DNA of 64,000 nucleotides from Castellaniella sp. MT123. Lineage in GTDB: Bacteria > Pseudomonadota > Gammaproteobacteria > Burkholderiales > Burkholderiaceae_B. The translations under genes and the position numbers were made by a program. Where the stretch lies: the NCBI RefSeq assembly GCF_039614765.1, contig NZ_CP154879.1:2976001-3040000 (forward strand), in the 5' to 3' direction. This document shows positions 17,884 through 26,158 of this stretch, piece by piece. The notes under the pieces are model-generated. The model saw nothing but the letters and a program-made list of their open reading frames with translations. It searched no databases and was not told the origin of the DNA. The stretch's first letter is position 1, and every line of letters begins with the position of its first letter.

Positions 17884-19184
17884 TGAATGCGATCAATGAG
17901 CACTGGCCCGATGCCTCGGACGAAGGGGTGCTGCGCCTGATCACGGCCGGGTCCGTGGACGACGGCAAATCCACGTTGATCGGCCGCCTGCTGCTCGACA
18001 GCAAGGGCGTGTTCGCCGACCAGCTGCAAGCGATCGCCGGATCGAAATACACGCGGGCGCCCGATCAGCAGTACGACCTGGCGCTGTTGACCGACGGGCT
18101 GGAGGCCGAGCGCGAGCAGGGCATCACCATCGACGTGGCCTACCGGTATTTCGCCACTCCGGCGCGCAAGTTCATTGTGGCCGACGCCCCGGGCCACGAG
18201 CAATACACGCGCAACATGGTGACCGGGGCGTCCACGGCCGATGCGGCCATCATTCTGATCGATGCCAGCCGCGCCGCGGACGGCGCGCTGCTGCCGCAGA
18301 CCAAGCGCCATAGCACGCTGGCCCGTCTGCTGGGCTTGCGACACATCATCGTGGCGGTCAACAAGATGGATCTGGTGGGCTGGGACCGGGCCGTCTTCGA
18401 CCGGATTCATGCCGCGTATCGGGACCTGGCTGCGCGCCTGGGGATCGATGGCTTTCACATCATTCCGCTGTCGGCCTTGGCGGGAGACAACGTCGTGCAG
18501 CGCAGCGAGCAGACCCCGTGGTACGCGGGTCCGCCGCTGCTGACCCTGCTGGAGACCCTGCAGCCCAAGCCCGACCCGACCGATCGCCAGGCGCGCTTTT
18601 TCGTGCAGTGGGTGATTCGCCATAACGGCAGCGGTGTGGATGCCTTCCGGGGCTATGCCGGTCAGCTTCAGGGGGGTGGGTGGCGTGTCGGCGACGCCGT
18701 GCAGGTGCTGCCGGCCGGGATCCCGGCCACCATCACGCGTCTGTTGCGCGGGACGCAGGACGTGGACGAGGCATTGCCGGGCGACAGCATCACCGTGGTG
18801 CTGGATCGCGACGTGGATATTTCCCGGGGAGACGTTCTGACCAACGCCGGGACCACACCTGACCTGAGGCAGGAATTCGAAGCTGACCTGTGCTGGCTGG
18901 ATCAGCAGGCGCTGAATCCGGCACGACTGTACTGGCTCAAGCAGGGTGCACGCCTGACCCAGGCGCGGATTCAGATGGTCCAGACGCGACGCGACATCCA
19001 CGAACTGCGCTCGATCGACTGGAACGGAACCCTGGCGATGAACGACATCGGCCGAGTGCGCCTGCGGACCCGCGATGCCCTGGCGCTGGACGATTACGAT
19101 GTCGAGCGCGCCACAGGTTCGTTTATCCTGATCGATGCGGCCACGAACCAGACGGCGGCGGCGGGGCTGGTGCGCCTGGGCTGA
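17883..19184 (+). CDS. cysN: Sulfate adenylyltransferase subunit 1 (GTPase)
   Basis: CysN is the GTPase that drives APS formation by CysD. The 433-aa product has the P-loop GSVDDGKST (23-31), the switch element DAPGHEQYTRNM, NKMDLVGW for guanine recognition and EF-Tu-like beta-barrels after about residue 230. It ends at the usual CysN length with no C-terminal APS kinase (CysC) fusion. It is the last gene of cysHDN. Confidence 0.96.
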   Translation: MNAINEHWPDASDEGVLRLITAGSVDDGKSTLIGRLLLDSKGVFADQLQAIAGSKYTRAPDQQYDLALLTDGLEAEREQGITIDVAYRYFATPARKFIVADAPGHEQYTRNMVTGASTADAAIILIDASRAADGALLPQTKRHSTLARLLGLRHIIVAVNKMDLVGWDRAVFDRIHAAYRDLAARLGIDGFHIIPLSALAGDNVVQRSEQTPWYAGPPLLTLLETLQPKPDPTDRQARFFVQWVIRHNGSGVDAFRGYAGQLQGGGWRVGDAVQVLPAGIPATITRLLRGTQDVDEALPGDSITVVLDRDVDISRGDVLTNAGTTPDLRQEFEADLCWLDQQALNPARLYWLKQGARLTQARIQMVQTRRDIHELRSIDWNGTLAMNDIGRVRLRTRDALALDDYDVERATGSFILIDAATNQTAAAGLVRLG

Positions 19185-19389
19185 CAGGGTATCGCGCGGC
19201 TGCCGGCCGCGAATGCCGGGGCGTCTAGGGACAGGCCGTCTCTCCGGGTCGATCCCGACAGACGGCGCCGGGGGGATGTGAAAGAATTCGTCATCTCCAA
19301 TCAGGGCCACAAGCCCGACTGGTGTCCCGTCCGGTGAACCCGTAGCGCGTGTGTCCATCGTACGGGACACCCGCGTTCCGGTTATCGCG

Positions 19390-20313
19390 ATGATCTCCCT
19401 TGCTCAGCAGAACGTTCGTTTACCCTCCCTGGCGACGATCAGGGCCTTCGAGTCGGCAGCCAGACTGGGATCGTTTGGCCGCGCGGCCGAGGAACTCTTC
19501 CTGACCGCCAGCGCGGTGGGCAAACGCATCACCCAGCTCGAGACCCTGCTGGGGCAGGCACTGTTCGACCGAGGCAGCCGGGGCGTCGCCCTGACAGCCG
19601 CAGGGCACGAATACCTGGAGCAGATCGAAACCGCCCTGCATCTCCTGACCGACGTGTCGCTGCATCATCGGTCGAAGCGGCCCCGCGAAAGCATCCGGCT
19701 GGTGACCACCCCGTCGTTCGGTCACTATGTCCTGGGCCCGCATCTGCTGGAATTCACCCAGGACCATCCCAATCTGGACATGAGTGTGGTGATGTCGATC
19801 CCCTATCTGGACATCGGGCCGTCGCAGGCCGATTTCTGGATCCGGTTCGGTCTGGGGCGATATCCGGGCGCGGTGTCCGAGCTGTTGACCGACGATCAGG
19901 TCTTTCCCGCCTGCTCTCCGGACTATCTGCGCCGTCACGGGCCCTTGCGCACGCCCGCGGACCTGCATTATGCCCATCTGCTGCACAGCCCGCTGGACCC
20001 CTGGAAGCCCTGGTTCGACGCCGCCGGGCTGGACTGGTCGGAACCCGAGGAAGGCACCAGCTTCTTCGATCTGGGGATGGCCATGGCCGCCGCCTGCGCC
20101 GGCCATGGCGTCATGATCATGCGCCGCAGCCTGGCCAGCGCCTGCCTGAACGACGGCCGGCTGGTGGCCCCGTTCGCCATCACGGCGGCGCCGGATTCCC
20201 ACTACTACCTGTGCCACGATGCCTCGATGCCGCTGACCGGCGTCCGCCTATCGTTTTCCCTATGGCTGAAGGATCTGTGCCGGCGGATTCCCCCCGTTTC
20301 CCTAGGGGTGTAG
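19390..20313 (+). CDS. LysR-family transcriptional regulator (GcvA-like)
   Basis: The product is a full LysR protein of 307 aa from the ATG at 19390; a GTG at 19351 is possible, and neither has a clear ribosome-binding site. The N-terminal winged helix reads LPSLATIRAFESAARLGSFG, then RAAEELFLTASAVGKRITQLE. The effector domain follows (LVTTPSFGHYVLGPHL; GMAMAAACAGHGVMIM). The sequence style is that of the GcvA/AmpR group. It precedes the ABC operon at 20444 on the same strand with a 130-nt gap and may control that transporter; this is inferred from position. Confidence 0.9.
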   Translation: MISLAQQNVRLPSLATIRAFESAARLGSFGRAAEELFLTASAVGKRITQLETLLGQALFDRGSRGVALTAAGHEYLEQIETALHLLTDVSLHHRSKRPRESIRLVTTPSFGHYVLGPHLLEFTQDHPNLDMSVVMSIPYLDIGPSQADFWIRFGLGRYPGAVSELLTDDQVFPACSPDYLRRHGPLRTPADLHYAHLLHSPLDPWKPWFDAAGLDWSEPEEGTSFFDLGMAMAAACAGHGVMIMRRSLASACLNDGRLVAPFAITAAPDSHYYLCHDASMPLTGVRLSFSLWLKDLCRRIPPVSLGV

Positions 20314-20317
20314 CTTG

Positions 20318-20340
20318 AGTGCGGAATTTTTTTCCGCACT
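20318..20340 (+). terminator. Stem-loop after the LysR gene
   Basis: AGTGCGGAA (20318-20326) pairs with TTCCGCACT (20332-20340) around a T-rich loop, five bases after the LysR stop. The T-tract is in the loop rather than after the stem, so termination would be partial at best. Confidence 0.45.
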
Positions 20341-20405
20341 GTCCCGATGCAATTTCCAACCGCTCCACTGGGTGACCGATAGACTTTCCGGCGGAGCTTT
20401 TCGTG

Positions 20406-20426
20406 GCTGGCATTCATCGCCAGCCG
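20406..20426 (+). promoter_or_regulatory. Small hairpin just upstream of the binding-protein start
   Basis: GGCTGG and CCAGCC pair around a 9-nt loop, ending shortly before the AAGGAG ribosome-binding site of the binding-protein gene. It could affect translation or mRNA stability. Confidence 0.4.
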
Positions 20427-20443
20427 CATCACAAGGAGACGAC

Positions 20444-21658
20444 ATGAAATTCCCCAAGACCTGCCTGGCTGTCGCGCTGTCGCTATCGCTCGCCACCGCC
20501 GCGCAAGCCGCCGACACGATCAAGATCGGGGTGTCCGGCCCCTACACCGGGGGGTCGTCCTCCATGGGTGTCAGCATGCGCGAAGGCGTGCGCCTGGCCG
20601 CCCAGGAAGTCAACGCCAAGGGCGGGGTCCTGGGGCGCCAACTGGAACTGGTCGAGCGTGATGACGAGGCCAAGAACGAGCGCGGCGTTCAGATTTCCCA
20701 GGAACTGATCAACCGTGAACGCGTCGTGGCGACGGTCGGTTTCATCAATACCGGGGTGGCGCTGGCCGGTACCCGCTTCTACCAGAAGGCGGAAATTCCC
20801 GTCGTCGTCAATGTGTCCACCGGCACGGTGGTGTCGCGTCAGTTCCTGGCACCGAAATACGAACATAACTACGTGTTCCGCACGTCGGCCGCCGACAACA
20901 TCCAGGCCCCGATGATTGCCGCCGAAGCAATCACCAAGCGCGGCTTCAAGAAAGTCGCGATCATGGCGGACTCCACCAACTACGGTCAGCTGGGCCGCGA
21001 GGACATGGAAAAGGCCCTCGACAAGCTGGGCGTCAAGCCAGTGGCTGTCGAAAAATTCAACATCGGCGACGTGGACATGACCGCGCAGCTGCTGCGCGCC
21101 AAGGAAGCGGGCGCCGAAGCCCTGCTGACCTACGCCATCGGCCCCGAACTGGCCCAGCTTGCCAACGGCATGGCCAAATTGGGCTGGAAGGTCCCGATGA
21201 TCGGCAGCTGGACGCTGGCCATGGCCAACTTCATCGATACGGCCCGGGCCAACGGCGACGGCGCCCTGATGCCGCAGACCTTCATCCAGAATCCCAACAC
21301 GCCCAAGCGCAAGGCCTTCATCGATGCCTACGTCAAGGCAGCCCATCCGAAAAACGGCGTGATCGAATCAGCCGTGTCGGCGGCGCAGGGCTATGACTCC
21401 GTGCTGCTGCTGGCGGCTGCGATCCAGCAGGCCGGCAGCACGAAGGGGCCCGACATCCGTGCCGCCCTGGAGAACCTGCAAAAGCCGGTCGAAGGCGTCA
21501 TCATGACCTACAAGCAGCCTTATTCCACGACGGACCACGAAACCATCGACAGCCCCGACATGGTCTATATGGGCGAAGTCTCCAAGGGCCGCGTGGTCTT
21601 CGCGCACCCGGAAGACGAAAAACGCAGCGTTGCCAACTCCGGGCAGGCTGCGCAGTAA
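20444..21658 (+). CDS. Branched-chain-amino-acid-type ABC transporter substrate-binding protein
   Basis: The start is the ATG behind AAGGAG, giving 404 aa with a signal peptide (MKFPKTCLAVALSLSLATAA, cleavage near AQA-AD). The mature part opens TIKIGVSGPYTGG and carries the LivJ-like NAKGGVLGRQLELV and the periplasmic-binding type I fold. It delivers a small ligand to the permease pair encoded downstream. LivJ-type proteins bind branched-chain amino acids, but relatives bind amides, aromatics or dicarboxylates, so the ligand is left open. Confidence 0.92.
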   Translation: MKFPKTCLAVALSLSLATAAQAADTIKIGVSGPYTGGSSSMGVSMREGVRLAAQEVNAKGGVLGRQLELVERDDEAKNERGVQISQELINRERVVATVGFINTGVALAGTRFYQKAEIPVVVNVSTGTVVSRQFLAPKYEHNYVFRTSAADNIQAPMIAAEAITKRGFKKVAIMADSTNYGQLGREDMEKALDKLGVKPVAVEKFNIGDVDMTAQLLRAKEAGAEALLTYAIGPELAQLANGMAKLGWKVPMIGSWTLAMANFIDTARANGDGALMPQTFIQNPNTPKRKAFIDAYVKAAHPKNGVIESAVSAAQGYDSVLLLAAAIQQAGSTKGPDIRAALENLQKPVEGVIMTYKQPYSTTDHETIDSPDMVYMGEVSKGRVVFAHPEDEKRSVANSGQAAQ

Positions 21659-21717
21659 TTCCGTAGTATCCGTGCATCCCCGTGACAGCCTGATGGCGCG
21701 GGGGTGCATGTCTTGTA

Positions 21718-21751
21718 GCGCCGTCGATGCGGCCCCGCCCGCCGACGGCGC
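21718..21751 (+). promoter_or_regulatory. Intercistronic stem-loop after the binding-protein gene
   Basis: GCGCCGTCG (21718-21726) pairs with CGACGGCGC (21743-21751), followed by CTTTCGTT. A second, imperfect hairpin precedes it around 21671-21709. Such structures between a binding-protein gene and its permease genes usually protect the upstream message or attenuate the downstream one, giving excess binding protein. Confidence 0.5.
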
Positions 21752-21769
21752 CTTTCGTTGGAATCTGTC

Positions 21770-22645
21770 ATGACGATCTTTTTGCAGCTTGCCTACAGCG
21801 GTATAGCCCTGGGCATGATCTATGCGGTCATTGCCTTCGGCTATCAATTGACGTATGCCACGTCCGAGACCCTGAACTTCGGGCAGGGTGATGCCCTGAT
21901 GCTGGGCGGGCTGGTTGGCCTGACCCTGGTGAGCTTCGGGGTCAGCTACTGGCTGATGATTCCCCTGGTCTGCATCTTCGGCATGGTGCAGGGCTCCGTC
22001 GTCGAGCGGATCGCCGTGCGACCGGCCATCGAGGCGCGGTCCGAGTTCGGCTGGATCATGGCCACGATCGCGCTGGGCATCATCTTTCGCAACATGGCGG
22101 AAAACATCTGGGGGCGCGATGCCCTGCGCTTTCCTTCGCCGGTCTCCGAGACCCCGTTCACGGTCCTGGGGGCGCACATCCTGCCGATGGAGTTGCTGGT
22201 GGTGGCCGGGGCGCTGCTCATCATGGGAGCGATCGAGATCTTCAACCGCACTTCGATTTACGGCAAGGCGGTGGTGGCAACCTCGGGCGACCGGGATGCG
22301 GCCGGGCTCATGGGCATCAACACCAAGCTGGTGATCACGTTTTCCTATGCGCTGTCCTCGCTGACGGCGGCTTTTGCCGGGGTGCTGGTGGCGCCGTTGA
22401 CGCTGACCGGCGCCTCCATGGGTGCCGTGCTGGGCCTGAAGGCCTTCGCCGTTGCCATCGTCGGCGGCCTGAACAGCGGTCTGGGCGCCATCGTGGGGGG
22501 GTTGTTGCTGGGCGTGATCGAAACCATGACAGGCTTTTATCTGTCCACGGGCTACAAGGACGTGCCCGGTCTGATCCTGCTGCTGCTGGTCCTGACCGTG
22601 CGGCCTGCTGGTTTATTCGGCAAAACCGCGATCAAGAAGGTCTGA
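21770..22645 (+). CDS. ABC transporter permease, LivH type
   Basis: The 291-aa inner-membrane protein starts MTIFLQLAYSGIALGMIYAV. It shows the LivH hallmarks LNFGQGDALMLGG near the N-terminus and LKAFAVAIVGGLNSGLGAIVGG near the C-terminus, within 8 or so hydrophobic segments. It forms one half of the membrane channel with the permease domain of the next gene. ATG at 21770 is preferred to the TTG four codons upstream. Confidence 0.93.
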   Translation: MTIFLQLAYSGIALGMIYAVIAFGYQLTYATSETLNFGQGDALMLGGLVGLTLVSFGVSYWLMIPLVCIFGMVQGSVVERIAVRPAIEARSEFGWIMATIALGIIFRNMAENIWGRDALRFPSPVSETPFTVLGAHILPMELLVVAGALLIMGAIEIFNRTSIYGKAVVATSGDRDAAGLMGINTKLVITFSYALSSLTAAFAGVLVAPLTLTGASMGAVLGLKAFAVAIVGGLNSGLGAIVGGLLLGVIETMTGFYLSTGYKDVPGLILLLLVLTVRPAGLFGKTAIKKV

Positions 22646-22648
22646 GCC

Positions 22649-24583
22649 ATGAACAAGAAGTCTTTGCTGTCGTTTGCGCTGCTGGTGGTCGTCCTGGCAT
22701 CGATCCCTCTGGTGGTCGCCAATCCGTACTATCTGCATCTGGTCGAGACGATCCTGATCTACGCGGTGTTGCTGCTGGGGCTGGATATCGTCGTCGGCTA
22801 TACCGGCCAGGTATCCCTGGGGCACGCCGGCCTGTTCGGTATCGGTGCTTATACGGTGGGGGCGCTGATCCTGCACCTGGACATGCCCTTCTGGGTGGCG
22901 ATCCCCGCCGCCATTGCCGTCACCTCGATCTTCGGGGCGATCCTGGCGCTGCCCGCGCTCCGGGTGACCGGGCCCTATCTGGCGATGGTGACGCTGGCTT
23001 TTGGCACCATCATCCAGATCCTGATCAACGAGATGGATTTCCTGACAGCCGGTCCTTTGGGCATCAGCCTGGACAAGCCCATGATCGGCAATCACATGCT
23101 CACCGGTCCGGAATTCTTCTGGCTGGTGCTGGGGCTGCTGTCCTTGTCCGTGCTGTTCACCGAACGGGTGGCGCGTTCCCACTACGGGCGCGCGTTCGAG
23201 GCGCTGCGCGACAGCCCCATCGCTTGCGATTGCATGGGGGTGTCCGTCTACCGCTACAAGGTCGTCGCCTTCGTCATCAGCGCCGGCCTGGCAGGGCTGT
23301 CGGGGGCACTGCATGCGTATTCGGAACAATACATCTCGCCCAACACCTATACGTTCGAACTGATGGTGTTGTTCCTGCTGGCGATCATCATGGGGGGGCG
23401 CAAGACCCGTTCCGGCGCGCTGCTGGGGGCTGCGATCATCGTGCTGCTGCCCAAGATGCTCGACGATGTGTCCACCTTCCGGCCGCTGGCCATCGGGCTG
23501 GCGATCATCGTGGTGGCGGGGGCGGTGTGGGCCGTGCGGCAGGGCCGGGCCACGCCGCGGCGCATGGCCGCTCCGGTGGTGGGCGTCCTGTTGCTGGCTG
23601 TCGGTTCGCTGGTGCTGACCCAGATGACCGACTGGCGTCTGTCGATTTTCGGCCTGATGATTCTGTTCGTCGTCTACTACCTGCCCGACGGGATCGTTGG
23701 TTTCGTCATCCAGTCCGTGGGGCGGCGCCGGCGCACGGATGATGCACTGGCAGCCTCCGTGGTGCCCCTGGCTACGGGGGTCCAGCGGGCCGATACCTCG
23801 CAGGGGGTGTTGCTGTCGGTCAGCCGGGCCGTCATGCAGTTCGGCGGCCTGAAGGCGCTCAATGAGGTCGATCTGCAAGTGCAACGCGGGACCATTCATG
23901 GCCTGATCGGGCCCAACGGGTCCGGCAAGAGCACCATGATGAACGTCCTGACCGGCATCTACGTCCCGACCTCCGGTTCCGTCGTCTTCGCGGGACGGGA
24001 TCTGGCGGGCCTGACGTCTTCCCAGATCGCGGCACGCGGGGTGGCGCGCACGTTCCAGAACGTCCAGCTCTTCGGCGAGATGACCGCCCTGGAAAACGTC
24101 CTGGTCGGCCTGCATCATACGTTCCGCAGTCGGCTGGCCGGCGTGGCTTTGCGCCTGCCGGGCTGGCGGCGCGAGGAACAGGCCGCGCGCGATCGGGCGC
24201 ATGCCCTGCTGAATTTCGTCGGTCTGGACGCACTGGCCAACGAAGAAGCCCGCAATCTGCCCTACGGCAAGCAGCGCCTGCTCGAAATCGCCCGGGCGCT
24301 GGCGCTGGATCCGCAACTGCTGCTGCTGGATGAGCCGGCTGCGGGGCTGACGGCCCCGGATATCGAGGAACTGCTGGCCATCATGCGCAAGATCAAGGAA
24401 CGCGGCCTGACCGTGATCCTGATCGAGCACCACATGGACGTGGTGATGGGGGTCTGCGATGCGGTGTCGGTGCTGGACTTCGGCCAGAAAATCGCCGAAG
24501 GCCTGCCGGCGGACGTGCAGGCCGATCCCCGGGTGGTCGAGGCCTATCTGGGCGGCGAACAGGCGGAGGCACAGGCATGCTGA
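22649..24583 (+). CDS. Fused ABC transporter permease and ATPase (LivM-LivG fusion)
   Basis: One 644-aa frame encodes two normally separate proteins. Residues 1 to about 350 form a LivM-type permease (GLDIVVGYTGQVSLGHAGLF; LPALRVTGPYLAMVTLAFGT), ending in the usual ILFVVYYLPDGIVGF. A linker with RRRRTDDAL leads to a LivG-type ATPase: Walker A GPNGSGKST at about 421, the degenerate signature NLPYGKQRLLEIARAL, Walker B LLLLDEPAAG and the switch IEHHMDVVM. No stop or frameshift separates the halves. Physical fusion guarantees one LivG per LivM. The stop overlaps livF by 7 nt. Confidence 0.93.
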   Translation: MNKKSLLSFALLVVVLASIPLVVANPYYLHLVETILIYAVLLLGLDIVVGYTGQVSLGHAGLFGIGAYTVGALILHLDMPFWVAIPAAIAVTSIFGAILALPALRVTGPYLAMVTLAFGTIIQILINEMDFLTAGPLGISLDKPMIGNHMLTGPEFFWLVLGLLSLSVLFTERVARSHYGRAFEALRDSPIACDCMGVSVYRYKVVAFVISAGLAGLSGALHAYSEQYISPNTYTFELMVLFLLAIIMGGRKTRSGALLGAAIIVLLPKMLDDVSTFRPLAIGLAIIVVAGAVWAVRQGRATPRRMAAPVVGVLLLAVGSLVLTQMTDWRLSIFGLMILFVVYYLPDGIVGFVIQSVGRRRRTDDALAASVVPLATGVQRADTSQGVLLSVSRAVMQFGGLKALNEVDLQVQRGTIHGLIGPNGSGKSTMMNVLTGIYVPTSGSVVFAGRDLAGLTSSQIAARGVARTFQNVQLFGEMTALENVLVGLHHTFRSRLAGVALRLPGWRREEQAARDRAHALLNFVGLDALANEEARNLPYGKQRLLEIARALALDPQLLLLDEPAAGLTAPDIEELLAIMRKIKERGLTVILIEHHMDVVMGVCDAVSVLDFGQKIAEGLPADVQADPRVVEAYLGGEQAEAQAC

Positions 24584-25296
24584 AAATCGAAAAACTGGAA
24601 GCCGGCTATGGCAAGGTCAAGGTGCTGCATGGCATCAGCCTGGAGGTCCCCGCCGGCAAGGTCGTGACCCTGATCGGCTCCAACGGCGCCGGCAAGACCA
24701 CCACCATGAAGGCGGTGTCCGGGATGCTGCGGCCGTCGGCTGGCACCATCGTGCTCAGTGGCCGAGAGATCCAGGGAATGGATTCCCATCGGATCGCGCG
24801 CCTGGGTCTGGCGCATTCCCCGGAAGGGCGGCGTGTTTTTCCCACCCTGAGCGTCACAGACAATCTGCTGCTGGGCGCGTTTCCGCGACTGACGGGCGGA
24901 CGCGCCCGGGGCGACGTCGATCACGACCTGAATCGCGCGATGGAGCTCTTCCCGCGCCTGAAGGAACGCCGCGCACAGCTGGCTGGCACCCTGTCCGGCG
25001 GCGAGCAGCAGATGCTGGCCATGGCGCGGGCGGTCATGCTCAATCCCGAAGTCATCCTTCTGGACGAGCCGTCCATGGGGCTGGCGCCGATCCTGGTGGA
25101 CGAGGTCTTTCGCATCATCTCCCGGCTGAAGGGCGAGGGCGTCACCATGCTGCTGGTCGAGCAGTTCGCCGCCGCCGCGCTGGCGGTGGCCGATTACGGC
25201 TACGTGCTGGAAAACGGGCGGATCGCGATCGAGGGGCCGGCAGCCCGTCTGCGCAGCGATCCAGCGGTGGCCGCCGCCTATCTGGGCGGGCACTGA
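24577..25296 (+). CDS. ABC transporter ATP-binding protein, LivF type
   Basis: The second ATPase (239 aa) of this transporter has Walker A GSNGAGKTT, the LivF-typical LAHSPEGRRVFPTLSV, the signature LSGGEQQMLAMARAV and Walker B VILLDEPSMGLAP. It pairs with the LivG domain of the fusion protein. Its ATG lies inside the last codons of that gene, so the two are translationally coupled. Confidence 0.94.
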   Translation: MLKIEKLEAGYGKVKVLHGISLEVPAGKVVTLIGSNGAGKTTTMKAVSGMLRPSAGTIVLSGREIQGMDSHRIARLGLAHSPEGRRVFPTLSVTDNLLLGAFPRLTGGRARGDVDHDLNRAMELFPRLKERRAQLAGTLSGGEQQMLAMARAVMLNPEVILLDEPSMGLAPILVDEVFRIISRLKGEGVTMLLVEQFAAAALAVADYGYVLENGRIAIEGPAARLRSDPAVAAAYLGGH

Positions 25297-25300
25297 CCAT

Positions 25301-25327
25301 GGTGGGCCCCCTCGGGGGGCCGCCACC
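25301..25327. terminator. GC-rich stem-loop between convergent livF-type and Crp-type genes
   Basis: GGTGG-GCCCCC (25301-25311) pairs with GGGGGC-CG-CCACC (to 25327) with a 2-nt bulge and a very short loop. Its place between convergent genes suggests a two-way terminator, although a T-run is lacking. Confidence 0.5.
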
Positions 25328-25335
25328 CTTGTGGT

Positions 25336-26010
25336 TCAGATCCCGTAGCGTTGCAGGCCGTCCAGATCCAGCACCTGGACGGCGCCGTACTCCACCTTCA
25401 GCAGACAGGCGTCCTCCAGCGACCGCAAGGCCTGGTTCGTGCGCTGGCGGGAAATGCGGGCCAGATAGCCGATCTCTTCCTGGGTGATTTCCAGTCGCAT
25501 GGAATTGCCCGGATACAGCAGGGGATTGAACAGCTCGGCCAGGCAGCGCGCGACGCGCGCGTCGGGCGCCAGCAGCCGGTCGTATTCGGCCTTGCCGATG
25601 AACTGGGCGACGCGCTCATTGAGCTGATGCAGCAGGAACCGGTTGAAGGGGATGCTGCCGTCGAGCAGCCAGTCGAATGTGTCGCCACGCAGCCTGGCGA
25701 TCGTGCTGCGGCGCAAGGCGATGATGTCGTACTTGCGGGCCTCGCGTTTCAGGAGCGACCCCTCGCCGATCCAGCCACCCGCCGGAACCCCCGTGAGCGA
25801 AGCCAGCTTGCCGTCCGCATTGCCGACGGATACTTTGATCAAGCCGTCCAGAACGCCGATCCACGCACCCGCCACGACACCTTTGTGCTCGATGATCGTG
25901 CCGGCCTCGACCGAGGCCATGGTCGTGTCCCGCAGCACGCGGGCCTGCTGGCCGTCGTCCAGGAGATCAAACCAGGCAGCGTGGGTCTGCAAAGCCCGTG
26001 ACAGATTCAT
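25336..26010 (-). CDS. Crp/Fnr-family transcriptional regulator
   Basis: The 224-aa product has an N-terminal cyclic-nucleotide-binding-like barrel (about 12-130, with the GGWIGEGSLLKREARKYD turn) and a C-terminal winged helix whose recognition segment reads ITQEEIGYLARISRQRTNQA. FNR-type cysteines are absent, so it is not an oxygen-sensing Fe-S protein. It is divergent from the acyl-CoA synthetase/ABC cluster and convergent with the previous ABC operon. The divergent arrangement and the palindrome in the shared spacer make the synthetase cluster its likeliest target; this is inferred. Confidence 0.9.
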   Translation of the reverse strand: MNLSRALQTHAAWFDLLDDGQQARVLRDTTMASVEAGTIIEHKGVVAGAWIGVLDGLIKVSVGNADGKLASLTGVPAGGWIGEGSLLKREARKYDIIALRRSTIARLRGDTFDWLLDGSIPFNRFLLHQLNERVAQFIGKAEYDRLLAPDARVARCLAELFNPLLYPGNSMRLEITQEEIGYLARISRQRTNQALRSLEDACLLKVEYGAVQVLDLDGLQRYGI

Positions 26011-26037
26011 GGGGATTTACCCTAGATCGTGAGGGAA

Positions 26038-26053
26038 TGTCATATGTGCGACA
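26038..26053. promoter_or_regulatory. Candidate operator palindrome TGTC-N8-GACA
   Basis: TGTC (26038-26041) and GACA (26050-26053) form a 16-bp dyad in the 148-nt spacer between the Crp-type gene and the acyl-CoA synthetase. It lies 28 nt before the regulator's own start and about 106 nt before the synthetase start. Crp-family proteins bind dyads of about this size (consensus TGTGA-N6-TCACA). The half-sites here are short, so the call is tentative. Confidence 0.35.
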
Positions 26054-26158
26054 GTTACGCTGCCGGCCAGCTTGTACCTTAGACTGCAGTATCGCCCCAC
26101 AGAGGCGCACCACCGGCGCCGCGCGGCACACACGCGCCAGGCGGCCCAAGGAGACATC

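Noticed and set aside
22613-24433. A 606-codon minus-strand open frame opposite the permease-ATPase fusion
   Set aside because: Low-complexity Gln/His/Asp/Arg composition with no recognisable fold; the plus-strand protein has clear ABC motifs.
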